Part shown: piece by piece, positions 22,016 to 30,182 of the stretch
How positions within the stretch are numbered: position 1 is the first letter of the stretch
Layout: each line of letters opens with the position of its first letter
Source of the DNA: Rhizobium sp. Root1220
GTDB lineage: Bacteria; Pseudomonadota; Alphaproteobacteria; Rhizobiales; Rhizobiaceae
DNA length: 64,000 nucleotides
Assembly: GCF_001426265.1 (NCBI RefSeq)
Contig: NZ_LMDG01000002.1
Coordinates: forward strand, 1,114-65,113
Direction: 5' to 3'
Made by a program: the position numbers and the translations under genes
Notes under the pieces: model-generated
Told to the model about the DNA's origin: nothing
Database searches by the model: none
Seen by the model: the letters and a program-made list of their open reading frames with translations, nothing else

Positions 22016-24582
22016 CCGAAGCCGCGGAAAGAGTCGACCTGACCAATTGTGATCGCGAGCCCATTCAAAGTCTTGGCGCGATCCAGCCGTTTGGCTTCCT
22101 GCTGGTATCGTCATCCGACTGGATCGTAACGCGAGCATCGACAAACCTTGAACAGTTCATCGGCGTGCCGCATCAGGATGTACTAGGGCAGCCGCTATCC
22201 CGGATTGTCCATTCTCCAACCCTGCACGCAATCCGCAACCGCCTGACCGTCATGCGCGGCCCGGATATGGTCGAACGGCTGTTCGGCGTGACCCTCTCGG
22301 ACCACAGCGCCTTGTTCGATATTGCCGTTCACATGAGCGATGGACAGGTTGTGATCGAGGCGGAGCTTTCGCAGGAAGGTAGCCAGGGCGGCTCGACGAT
22401 GTCGCTCCGCAGCATGATGACGCGGCTGGACCAGACGGAAACGCTCGACGCTTTCTTCCGCGAGGGCGCCCGGCAGGCTCGCGCCCTGACAGGGTTCGAT
22501 CGCGTCATGGTCTACCGATTTGACGAAAGCGGATCGGGCGAAGTCGTTGCCGAAGCTGCACGTGCCGGTATCGGATCGTTCCTCGGCCTGCACTATCCCG
22601 CGTCGGACATTCCCGCCCAGGCACGCGCGCTCTACACGCGAAACCTGTTTCGCGTCATAGCCGACGTGGACGCCCTCAATGTTCCCGTTATGCCGCAAGT
22701 CGACGAGCATGGACGCCCCCTCGATCTGTCCATGTCGATTCTACGCTCGGTGTCGCCGATCCACATCGAATATCTCAAAAACATGGGAGTCGGCGCGTCG
22801 CTGTCCATTTCGATCTTGGTCGATGGCAAGTTATGGGGGCTTTTCGCCTGCCATCACTACACGGCGCGGCTTCCGTCCTTCGAACGGCGGTCGATGGCAG
22901 AGCTCCTTGGTCAGATGTTCGCGTCTCGCCTCGAAAGCCGCGAGCGTCGGCTGGCTCTCGACTTCGAGACCAAGGCGCGTCGGATCGCAGACAGCCTGCT
23001 GACCTCGATCGCCGACAATGCAAATCTGCTCGACGACCCGACCTGGCTGATCGAAACGCTGGCCGACGCAATTCCCGCCGATGGAATCGGTGTCTGGATC
23101 AACGGCCGCTCTGCACTCAGTGGCCTGGCCCCGTCACAGGAGCAGTTCGGCAGCCTGGTAAGGATACTGAACCGAAATTCCACAGGTCGTGTTTTTGCGA
23201 CCAATCACATCGCGGGATTTTGGCCGGACGCCGATCCGACAAGCGTTGCAGCCGGTCTCCTTGCCATTCCGATCTCCCGGTCGCCGCGCGACTACGTCGT
23301 TCTTTTCCGCCAAGAGATCGTACGAACGGTCCGATGGGCCGGAGATCCGCACAAGCCGATCGAATACGGCCCGAATGGGCCAAGACTGACACCGCGAAAA
23401 AGCTTCGAAATATGGTCCGAGCTGGTTCGCGGCCGCTCCCAGCCATTTACGCCGGCAGAGCGGAGCGTGGCGGAAACAATCCGCGTGACGCTCATCGAGG
23501 TCGTGCTTCGGCTGACGGACGAGACGAATGCCATTCGCCAACAAGCTAGCGAACGGCAGGAAGTCCTGATTGCGGAGTTGAACCACCGCGTCCGCAACAT
23601 TCTTGGCCTCATCAGCGGCCTTATCCGCCAGTCGCGGGGTACGGCAGAAAACCTTACCGATTTTGTCGGCCACCTCGACGGCCGCGTACAGGCGCTCGCG
23701 CGTGCACACGACCAGATCACCCGCGATCACTGGGCGCCGGCGCCCTTGAGATCCTTGCTACAGGCGGAGGCGGCCGCCTACCTTGGCAAGGATGCGGCGC
23801 GGATCATCACGCGAGGTGATGAGGCGCTTCTCGCGCCGCAGGCGTTCTCCACCGCCGCGTTGGTATTCCACGAGCTTGTGACCAACAGCGCCAAATATGG
23901 CAGCCTCAGCGACAGCGGCACCGTGCAGGCATCCTGGGAGACGGATGGCTCCGGCGATCTGCAGATCGAATGGCTGGAAAACGATGGGCCACCCGTAAGC
24001 AAACCGTCCCGGCAGGGGTTTGGCACGACGATCATCCGCCGGTCGATCCCCTATGACCTCGGTGGCAAGGCCGACGTTGTCTATGATCCCTCCGGCTTGC
24101 ATGCGCACCTCACCATCCCCGCAAAGTTCGTGACTTTTGCTCAGGCACCGGCCGCAATGTCATCCGGCAGATCTGAAGAGTTGCACGTGGCGCCGACCGA
24201 TGTCGAAAGGAAGCCGTTGGCGGATCGCAAAATCCTGCTGGTTGAAGACAATCTCATCATTGCGATGGATGGTGAAGATATCTTCCTTCAGTTGGGCGCG
24301 ATCGAGGTGGCGCTCGCACCCAATGTCGCCTTGGCGATCGAGTTGATCGAAAGCCAGAATTTCGACCTTGCAGTGCTGGATGTCCATCTTGGCGAGGAAA
24401 CGAGTGCACCGGTGGCGGCGAGGCTGCAAGCGAAGGGAACGCCGGTGATCTTCGCGACGGGCTATGCCGAAGCAGCCCTGCAAGCTCGCGGAAGCGTCGG
24501 GACCGAGTTCTTGCAAAAACCCTACACGATCGAAAGCGTAGCCAGCATGCTCGCACGGATCATGCCGCCTGCTAATTCATGA
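22012..24582 (+). CDS. Bacteriophytochrome hybrid photoreceptor (PAS-GAF-PHY-HWE kinase-receiver)
   Basis: This 856-residue red/far-red sensor has the biliverdin-binding Cys13 ahead of the PAS domain, GAF motif PASDIP (196-201) and the conserved His251 in SPIHIEYLKNMGVGAS. The PHY tongue PRKSF is at 461-465, and a HisKA_2/HWE kinase follows with His525 in AELNHRVRNILGLISG. A C-terminal receiver (KILLVEDNLIIAMDG..., VLDVHLG, LQKPY) follows. All chromophore-contact residues that I can check are present. The gene ends in a 6-base tail-to-tail overlap with rutR. The receiver fused behind an HWE kinase may be a phosphate sink or output module. Confidence 0.93.
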   Translation: MTEAAERVDLTNCDREPIQSLGAIQPFGFLLVSSSDWIVTRASTNLEQFIGVPHQDVLGQPLSRIVHSPTLHAIRNRLTVMRGPDMVERLFGVTLSDHSALFDIAVHMSDGQVVIEAELSQEGSQGGSTMSLRSMMTRLDQTETLDAFFREGARQARALTGFDRVMVYRFDESGSGEVVAEAARAGIGSFLGLHYPASDIPAQARALYTRNLFRVIADVDALNVPVMPQVDEHGRPLDLSMSILRSVSPIHIEYLKNMGVGASLSISILVDGKLWGLFACHHYTARLPSFERRSMAELLGQMFASRLESRERRLALDFETKARRIADSLLTSIADNANLLDDPTWLIETLADAIPADGIGVWINGRSALSGLAPSQEQFGSLVRILNRNSTGRVFATNHIAGFWPDADPTSVAAGLLAIPISRSPRDYVVLFRQEIVRTVRWAGDPHKPIEYGPNGPRLTPRKSFEIWSELVRGRSQPFTPAERSVAETIRVTLIEVVLRLTDETNAIRQQASERQEVLIAELNHRVRNILGLISGLIRQSRGTAENLTDFVGHLDGRVQALARAHDQITRDHWAPAPLRSLLQAEAAAYLGKDAARIITRGDEALLAPQAFSTAALVFHELVTNSAKYGSLSDSGTVQASWETDGSGDLQIEWLENDGPPVSKPSRQGFGTTIIRRSIPYDLGGKADVVYDPSGLHAHLTIPAKFVTFAQAPAAMSSGRSEELHVAPTDVERKPLADRKILLVEDNLIIAMDGEDIFLQLGAIEVALAPNVALAIELIESQNFDLAVLDVHLGEETSAPVAARLQAKGTPVIFATGYAEAALQARGSVGTEFLQKPYTIESVASMLARIMPPANS

Positions 24583-25230
24583 AGACGGGGTGGGCTTTAC
24601 CCTCAACCCGTCGATGAAGAGCTGCTCGAGAAACCGCGCCGCGTCTTCAAACCGACCGGCACCGGAATAGTCCTGCCCGAGAACGGCGCGCACCTGAACG
24701 TCGAAGTCCGCGTAGTGTTGTGTCGTAGACCAGATCGAGAAGATCAGATGATACGGATCGCATTTGGCGATCTTTCCGGCCTTCGCCCAGGCACGGATCA
24801 CGTCGGCCTTTTCGTCGACCAAATCCTTCAGCGGTCCCTTGAGTTCGTCCTCGATATGCGGCGCGCCCTGCAGAACTTCGTTGGCGAAGAGACGGCTTTC
24901 ACGGGGAAAATCGCGGGCCATTTCCAGCTTGCGCCTGATGTAGCTGCGAACCTCGCTTTCCGGATTTCCTTCGGCGTCAAAGGCGCGCAGCGGCTCCAGC
25001 CACGTGAAGAGAACCCTGTCGATCAGCGCCCGGTGCATCGCCTCCTTGGTACGGAAATAGTAAAGCAGGTTGGGCTTCGACATGCCGGCCACCTCGGCAA
25101 TCTGATCGATGGTGGAGCCGCGAAAGCCGCTAACCGAAAACACGTCGAGCGCGGCCTCAAGGATCTGCTCTTCCTTCTCTTCCTGGATGCGCGTGCGCCG
25201 CTGGGTTCTGGCCGCTCTCGGAATTGCCAT
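24577..25230 (-). CDS. rutR: RutR-like TetR-family repressor of pyrimidine use
   Basis: This 217-residue TetR protein has a helix-turn-helix ILEAALDVFSVSGFRGSTIDQIAEVAGMSKPNLLYYFRTKEAMHRAL. Its C-terminal domain (RSYIRRKLEMARDFPRESRLFANEVLQGAPHI) is characteristic of the RutR (TetR_C_13) group, which binds uracil or thymine. It is divergent from the amidohydrolase/hydantoinase genes, and a near-consensus RutR operator lies in the shared gap. It probably represses pyrimidine catabolism until pyrimidines are available. The symbol rests on domain type plus context. Confidence 0.82.
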   Translation of the reverse strand: MAIPRAARTQRRTRIQEEKEEQILEAALDVFSVSGFRGSTIDQIAEVAGMSKPNLLYYFRTKEAMHRALIDRVLFTWLEPLRAFDAEGNPESEVRSYIRRKLEMARDFPRESRLFANEVLQGAPHIEDELKGPLKDLVDEKADVIRAWAKAGKIAKCDPYHLIFSIWSTTQHYADFDVQVRAVLGQDYSGAGRFEDAARFLEQLFIDGLRVKPTPSS

Positions 25231-25375
25231 ATCGATCGCATTTCCCCTTAAAATTCAATCATTTCACTCAAAATCAGCGAGTATGAGTGCTTGTCAGAAC
25301 AACGCGTGTCCATCCGCAATTTTGTCTGTATTTTTGCTGATTTTCGTCTTGAGCCCAGCGCCGGAAGCTGTAATG

Positions 25376-25391
25376 TTTACCAATCGGTCAA
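25376..25391. promoter_or_regulatory. RutR-like operator
   Basis: TTTACCAATCGGTCAA matches the E. coli RutR consensus TTGACCANNTGGTCAA at 12 of 14 defined positions. It lies 146 bases upstream of rutR and 155 bases upstream of the chosen amidohydrolase start, so it could control both divergent units. Confidence 0.7.
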
Positions 25392-25530
25392 ATATCCGCC
25401 AGATGCAAGGCAAAGGCAACTGAGGATTTTCCGGCGCTAACAAAACAAACAAAAGCGCCAGTAAATGACCACGGGAACAGACGGGCATGCCCCTTGCATG
25501 ACCCAGGAAAAAAGAGATGGGAATACGGAC

Positions 25531-26784
25531 ATGGTGGCAGCACCAGGCGAGAACATGCGCGTCAACGGGGATCGTCTCTGGGACAGCCTCATGGACATGG
25601 CAAAAATCGGTCCGGGTATCGCCGGTGGCAACAACCGCCAGACCTTGACGGATTCCGATGCCGAGGGGCGCAGCCTTTTCCGGACATGGTGCGAAGGCGC
25701 GGGCATGACCTTGGGCATAGACCGGATGGGCACGATGTTCGCGACACGCGCCGGGACCGATCCGGATGCGCTTCCCGTCTATGTCGGCTCGCATCTCGAT
25801 ACCCAGCCCACCGGCGGCAAGTATGACGGCGTGCTCGGCGTACTCGGCGCGCTGGAAATCGTCCGCACGATGAACGACCTTGGCATCAAGACCAAGCATC
25901 CCATCGTCGTCACCAACTGGACCAATGAAGAAGGCGCGCGCTTCGCGCCGGCCATGCTGGCCTCCGGCGTCTTCGCCGGTGTCCATACGCTGGAATACGC
26001 CTACGAGCGCAAGGATCCCGAGGGCAAGACCTTCGGCGAGGAACTGAAGCGCATCGGCTGGGTCGGCGATGAGGACGTCGGTGCCCGCAAGATGCACGCA
26101 TATTTCGAGTATCACATCGAACAGGGACCAATCCTCGAAGCCGAGGAAAAGCAGATCGGCGTGGTCACGCACTGTCAAGGCCTTTGGTGGCTTGAATTCA
26201 CGCTGACCGGCAGGGAGGCTCACACCGGCTCCACGCCGATGGATCTTCGCGTCAACGCCGGCCTTGCCATGTCCCGCATCATCGAGATGGTTCAGGGTGT
26301 CGCCATGGAGAACCAACCGGGCGCCGTCGGCGGCGTCGGCCAGGTGTACTTCTCGCCAAACTCGCGCAACGTGCTGCCGGGGAAGGTCGTCTTTACCGTC
26401 GATATCCGTTCGCCCGACAAGGCAAAGCTCGACCGTATGCGGGCGCAGATCGAGGCAGATGCGCCGAAGATCACCGGCGCTCTCGGCGTCGGTTGCTCGA
26501 TCGAAGCCATCGGCCATTTCGAACCGGTGACCTTCGATCCCAAGCTCGTCACTTCGGTCCGCAATGCCGCCGAGCGGCTTGGCTACAGCCACATGAACAT
26601 CATCTCCGGCGCCGGCCACGATGCCTGCTGGGCGGCCAGGGTCGCACCTGCCACCATGGTCATGTGCCCCTGCGTCGGCGGCCTCAGTCACAACGAGGCC
26701 GAGGAGATTTCCAAGGAATGGGCAACGGCCGGTGCCGACGTACTTTTCCACGCCGTCGTCGAGACCGCTGAAATCGTTGCATAA
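25531..26784 (+). CDS. Zn-dependent M20 amidohydrolase (N-carbamoyl-beta-alanine / N-carbamoyl-amino-acid type)
   Basis: This 417-residue M20/HyuC-type enzyme has metal ligands in GSHLDTQPTGGKYDGVLGVLGALE (His and Asp) and TNWTNEEGARFAPAM (Glu). Substrate-side residues include EYHIEQGPILE, TGREAHTGSTPMDLRVNA and SGAGHDACWAA. It should hydrolyse N-carbamoyl-beta-alanine from HydA to beta-alanine, CO2 and ammonia, the third step of reductive pyrimidine breakdown; allantoate or other N-carbamoyl substrates are possible. ATG 25531 is chosen by spacing and conserved N-terminus; ATGs at 25465 and 25498 extend it. A terminator separates it from hydA. Confidence 0.88.
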   Translation: MVAAPGENMRVNGDRLWDSLMDMAKIGPGIAGGNNRQTLTDSDAEGRSLFRTWCEGAGMTLGIDRMGTMFATRAGTDPDALPVYVGSHLDTQPTGGKYDGVLGVLGALEIVRTMNDLGIKTKHPIVVTNWTNEEGARFAPAMLASGVFAGVHTLEYAYERKDPEGKTFGEELKRIGWVGDEDVGARKMHAYFEYHIEQGPILEAEEKQIGVVTHCQGLWWLEFTLTGREAHTGSTPMDLRVNAGLAMSRIIEMVQGVAMENQPGAVGGVGQVYFSPNSRNVLPGKVVFTVDIRSPDKAKLDRMRAQIEADAPKITGALGVGCSIEAIGHFEPVTFDPKLVTSVRNAAERLGYSHMNIISGAGHDACWAARVAPATMVMCPCVGGLSHNEAEEISKEWATAGADVLFHAVVETAEIVA

Positions 26785-26786
26785 TC

Positions 26787-26810
26787 AAGGCGGGATCACT
26801 CCCGCCTTTT
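26787..26810 (+). terminator. Rho-independent terminator after the amidohydrolase gene
   Basis: AAGGCGGGA (26787-26795) pairs with TCCCGCCTT (26800-26808) around TCAC, followed by TTCTCTTT. It starts 3 bases after the stop and should attenuate transcription into hydA. Confidence 0.85.
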
Positions 26811-26861
26811 CTCTTTCCGGCGGACGCAGAGCCGCAATGAAGCAATACAAGGGAACTGATC

Positions 26862-28316
26862 ATGAGCACAGTCATCAAGGGCGGAACCATCGTCACCGCC
26901 GACCTGACCTACAAGGCGGATGTGAAGATAGACGGCGGCAAGATCGTCGAGATCGGCCAAAACCTTTCGGCCAGCGAGACACTGGATGCGTCGGGCTGTT
27001 ACATCATGCCGGGTGGTATTGATCCGCACACCCATCTGGAAATGCCGTTCATGGGCACCTATTCCGCCGACGACTTCGAGAGTGGCACGCGCGCCGCCCT
27101 TTCCGGCGGCACGACGATGGTCGTCGATTTCGCGCTTCCCTCGCCCGGCCAGTCGCTGCTCGAAGCGCTGACCATGTGGGACAACAAGTCGACCCGCGCC
27201 AATTGCGACTATTCCTTCCACATGGCGATCACCTGGTGGAGCGAGCAGGTCTTCAACGAGATGAAGACGGTCGTTCAGGAAAAGGGGATCAACACCTTCA
27301 AGCACTTCATGGCCTACAAGGGTGCGCTGATGGTGAACGACGACGAGATGTTCGCCTCCTTCCATCGTTGTGCCGAACTCGGCGCATTGCCGCTGGTTCA
27401 CGCCGAGAACGGCGACGTCGTCGCCTCGATGTCGGCAAAGCTGCTGGCCGAAGGCAACAATGGTCCCGAGGCCCACGCGTACTCCCGCCCGGCCGAAGTC
27501 GAAGGCGAAGCGACAAACCGCGCCATCATGATCGCCGACATGGCAGGCTGCCCGGTCTACATCGTCCACACCTCCTGCGAACAGGCCCACGAAGCAATCC
27601 GCCGCGCCCGCCAGAAGGGCATCCGCGCCTACGGCGAGCCGCTGATCCAGCATCTGACGCTGGATGAGAGCGAGTACTTCGACAAGGACTGGGACCACGC
27701 CGCACGCCGCGTCATGTCCCCTCCGTTCCGCAACAAGCAGCATCAGGACAGTCTCTGGGCCGGCCTCGCCTCGGGCTCTTTGCAGGTTGTCGCCACCGAC
27801 CATTGCGCCTTCACCACGAACCAAAAGCGCTATGGCGTGGGCGATTTCACCAAGATCCCGAACGGCACGGGCGGTCTCGAAGACCGGATGCCGATGCTCT
27901 GGACCTACGGCGTCGCCACCGGCCGCCTGACGATGAACGAGTTCGTCGCCGTCACCTCAACCAACATCGCCAAGATCCTCAACATCTATCCGAGGAAGGG
28001 AGCGATCCTCGTCGGCGCCGATGCCGACCTCGTCGTCTGGGATCCGAAGCGCACCAAGACGATCTCCGCCAATAAGCAGCAATCGGCAATCGACTACAAC
28101 GTCTTCGAGGGCAAGCAGGTCACCGGCTTACCACGCTACACGCTGACGCGCGGTGTCGTCGCCATCGAGGAGGATACGATCAAGACCCGCGAAGGCCATG
28201 GCGAATTCGTCAAGCGCGAGCCGGTGACGGCCGTCAGCAAGGCGCTCTCGACCTGGAAGGAGATCACCGCGCCGCGCAAGGTCGAGCGGACAGGCATTCC
28301 GGCCAGCGGGGTCTGA
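26862..28316 (+). CDS. hydA: Dihydropyrimidinase (D-hydantoinase)
   Basis: This 484-residue cyclic amidohydrolase has zinc ligands in GGIDPHTHLEMPF, the carbamylated Lys in FKHFMAYKGALMV, His in PLVHAENGD and VYIVHTSCEQA, and Asp in VVATDHCAFTTNQK. It hydrolyses 5,6-dihydrouracil/dihydrothymine to N-carbamoyl-beta-amino acids. It follows the amidohydrolase (which takes the next step) and works on the PreTA product. It is convergent with a cupin gene, with 12 bases between stops. Confidence 0.95.
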   Translation: MSTVIKGGTIVTADLTYKADVKIDGGKIVEIGQNLSASETLDASGCYIMPGGIDPHTHLEMPFMGTYSADDFESGTRAALSGGTTMVVDFALPSPGQSLLEALTMWDNKSTRANCDYSFHMAITWWSEQVFNEMKTVVQEKGINTFKHFMAYKGALMVNDDEMFASFHRCAELGALPLVHAENGDVVASMSAKLLAEGNNGPEAHAYSRPAEVEGEATNRAIMIADMAGCPVYIVHTSCEQAHEAIRRARQKGIRAYGEPLIQHLTLDESEYFDKDWDHAARRVMSPPFRNKQHQDSLWAGLASGSLQVVATDHCAFTTNQKRYGVGDFTKIPNGTGGLEDRMPMLWTYGVATGRLTMNEFVAVTSTNIAKILNIYPRKGAILVGADADLVVWDPKRTKTISANKQQSAIDYNVFEGKQVTGLPRYTLTRGVVAIEEDTIKTREGHGEFVKREPVTAVSKALSTWKEITAPRKVERTGIPASGV

Positions 28317-28328
28317 TCCGTGCCACGA

Positions 28329-28742
28329 TCAGCCCGGCACCAGCCGATCCAGCTCCGGCAACAGCACAACGCTTTCCTGCTCGTTCGGATCAGTGCGAGC
28401 GATGATCGCCGTGCAGGGCGTGTTGCTGAGATTGGCAGGCAGGTGCGGAACACCGGCGGGGATGTAGAACAACTCGCCGGCGTGCACGATGACGTGGTGC
28501 TCCAGTTCGTCGCCGTACCACGTGTGCGCCTCACCCGACAGCATGTAGATCGCCGTTTCGTGGGCCTCGTGCAGGTGCGCCTTGGCGCGCACACCCGGCG
28601 GGATCGTCAACAGGTGCATGCAGATGCCCTTGGCGCCCACCGTCTCGGCGGCAATGCCTTCGAAGTAACTGAGCCCCTGCTTGCCGTCATAGGCATGGCT
28701 GGGGCGGACAATATGACAGGTAGGCTTTGATGTCGCGTCCAT
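28329..28742 (-). CDS. Cupin-domain protein
   Basis: This 137-residue single-cupin protein has ICMHLLTIPPGVRAKAHLHEAHETAIYMLSGEAHTWYGD (motif 1, HLHEAHE metal ligands) and AGELFYIPAGVPHLPANL (motif 2, His). ATG 28742 was chosen because GGAGG lies 6 bases upstream; ATG 28748 has no room. It could be a metal-dependent isomerase/dioxygenase or a small-molecule sensor; nothing selects between these. It lies between hydA and the ABC importer genes, divergent from the latter with only about 10 bases between candidate start codons. Confidence 0.82.
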   Translation of the reverse strand: MDATSKPTCHIVRPSHAYDGKQGLSYFEGIAAETVGAKGICMHLLTIPPGVRAKAHLHEAHETAIYMLSGEAHTWYGDELEHHVIVHAGELFYIPAGVPHLPANLSNTPCTAIIARTDPNEQESVVLLPELDRLVPG

Positions 28743-28753
28743 CCTCATCCTCC

Positions 28754-29626
28754 ATGGAGCTTGCCGGTTCCTTGAAAACCGGTACTCATAATATCACGCA
28801 AACCCCCGCCGCGCGGGGAAAACAGGATCCATCCGCATTGACGCAAGCTGCCTCCGTCGTATCCGCCAGGGATCTCTGTCTCACCTATCAGGCGAATGAC
28901 GCCCCCGTGCATGCACTGAGCAACGTCACCCTCGACGTGCGAAAAGGCGACTTCGTCTCGTTCATCGGCCCCTCGGGCTGCGGCAAGACCACATTTCTGC
29001 GTGTCATCGCCGATCTCGAAAAGAAGACGTCCGGCGACATCACCGTCAACGGCATGACGCCCGGGGAAGCCCGCCAGGCGCGTGCTTACGGCTACGTCTT
29101 CCAGGCGCCGGCGCTCTATCCCTGGCGCACGATCGAAAAGAACATCGCCTTGCCACTGGAGATCATGAGCTATCCTGCAGACGACCGGAAGAAGCGGATT
29201 GCCGAAGCGCTCGACCTCGTCAGCCTGTCCGGCTTCGAAAAGAAGTTCCCGTGGCAACTTTCCGGCGGCATGCAGCAGCGCGCCTCGATAGCCCGTGCAC
29301 TCGCCTTCGACGCCGACCTTCTGCTGATGGACGAGCCTTTCGGCGCACTTGACGAGATCGTCCGCGACCACCTCAACGAAGAATTGCTGAAGCTCTGGGC
29401 GCGCACCAACAAGACGATCTGCTTTGTCACCCACTCGATCCCGGAGGCCGTCTACCTGTCGACCAAGATCGTCGTGATGTCGCCGCGCCCGGGCCGCGTG
29501 ACCGACATCATCGACTCGCCGCTGCCCAGGGAGCGACCTCTGGACATCCGCGAGAGCCCGGAATTCCTCGAAATCGCCCACCGCGTCCGCGAGGGGCTGA
29601 GAGCGGGGCATAGCTATGAGCACTAG
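28754..29626 (+). CDS. ABC importer ATPase (NitT/TauT/SsuB type)
   Basis: This 290-residue ATPase has Walker A GPSGCGKTTFLRV, Q-loop YVFQAPALYPWRT, signature LSGGMQQRASIARALAF, Walker B LLMDEPFGALDE and switch His CFVTHSIPEA. These belong to the nitrate/taurine/sulphonate/NMT1 transporter class. The start is uncertain: ATG 28754 almost touches the divergent cupin start, and an inverted repeat at 28764-28782 may be an operator, which would put the true start further in. It works with the two permeases and the SBP downstream, probably importing a pyrimidine or related compound. Confidence 0.87.
   Translation: MELAGSLKTGTHNITQTPAARGKQDPSALTQAASVVSARDLCLTYQANDAPVHALSNVTLDVRKGDFVSFIGPSGCGKTTFLRVIADLEKKTSGDITVNGMTPGEARQARAYGYVFQAPALYPWRTIEKNIALPLEIMSYPADDRKKRIAEALDLVSLSGFEKKFPWQLSGGMQQRASIARALAFDADLLLMDEPFGALDEIVRDHLNEELLKLWARTNKTICFVTHSIPEAVYLSTKIVVMSPRPGRVTDIIDSPLPRERPLDIRESPEFLEIAHRVREGLRAGHSYEH
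28764..28782. promoter_or_regulatory. Inverted repeat CCGGTT-N7-AACCGG between cupin and ABC genes
   Basis: A perfect 6+6 dyad lies within the presumed first codons of the ATPase gene. If it is an operator/promoter element, ATPase translation must start downstream of it. No protein can be assigned. Confidence 0.35.
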
Positions 29627-29640
29627 GAACTTGCAGCTCA

Positions 29641-29799
29641 AGACCCCTCCCCAACCCCTCCCCACAAGGGGGAGGGACTTCCCAGCCTCAAGGTTTCGGA
29701 CCGATAGCAGCGTCCCACAAGCGCAGCGGTTGATAGATAACTCGGCAGCCACCACGGGCCTACCCCTCCCCCTTGTGGGGAGGGGTTGGGGAGGGGTCT
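29641..29799. repeat. Inverted-repeat element (36-bp perfect arms) inside the ABC operon
   Basis: Bases 29641-29676 (starting AGACCCCTCCCCAACC) are the exact reverse complement of 29764-29799, with 87 bases between. The arms are C-rich/G-rich and low in complexity, with an internal CCCC-AC-AAGGGG near-palindrome. The element lies between the ATPase stop and the DUF559 gene. C/G-rich repeats of this look are, as I recall, spread through alphaproteobacterial genomes, often near DUF559 genes. It could fold into a very stable RNA hairpin and reduce downstream expression. Confidence 0.85.
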
Positions 29800-29801
29800 A
29801 G

Positions 29802-30182
29802 ATGCCACACTCCAACATCACGCCTAAAACCCGCGAACGCGCAAAACGCCTCCGGCGAGACCTGACAAAGGCCGAAACCGCGATGTGGAGCATGCTCCGC
29901 GACCTCCGCCCCTACGGCGCGCGCTTCCGCCGCGAAACGCCGATCGGACCTTACATCGCCGATTTCGCCTGGCTCTCGGCACGCCTCGTCGTTGAAGTTG
30001 ATGGCGACAGCCATGAGACCGCCCACGGGCGGGAGCACGACCTGCAACGAGATCGGTTCCTCGGCAATCAAGGCTTCAAAGTGCTGCGCTTCGACAACGA
30101 CCAGGTGTTGGACGGACCGCATTACGTCTTCGTCGAGATTCAGAAGCAAGCCGCTCCTTTCCTGAAGAAGCCCATCCCATGA
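29802..30182 (+). CDS. DUF559 (Vsr/restriction-endonuclease-like fold) protein
   Basis: This 126-residue protein matches DUF559: NITPKTRERAKRLRRDLTKAETAMWSMLRDLRPYGARFRRETPIGPYIADFAWLSARLVVEVDGDSH, then RDRFLGNQGFKVLRFDNDQVL. The nuclease-like core is visible: Glu in KAETAMW, FRRETPIGPYIADF (Asp) and VVEVDG (E-x-D). The start follows the inverted-repeat element by 2 bases and the stop overlaps the permease ATG (ATGA). It is unrelated to transport and looks inserted between ATPase and permease. Biological function of DUF559 proteins is not established. Confidence 0.85.
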   Translation: MPHSNITPKTRERAKRLRRDLTKAETAMWSMLRDLRPYGARFRRETPIGPYIADFAWLSARLVVEVDGDSHETAHGREHDLQRDRFLGNQGFKVLRFDNDQVLDGPHYVFVEIQKQAAPFLKKPIP

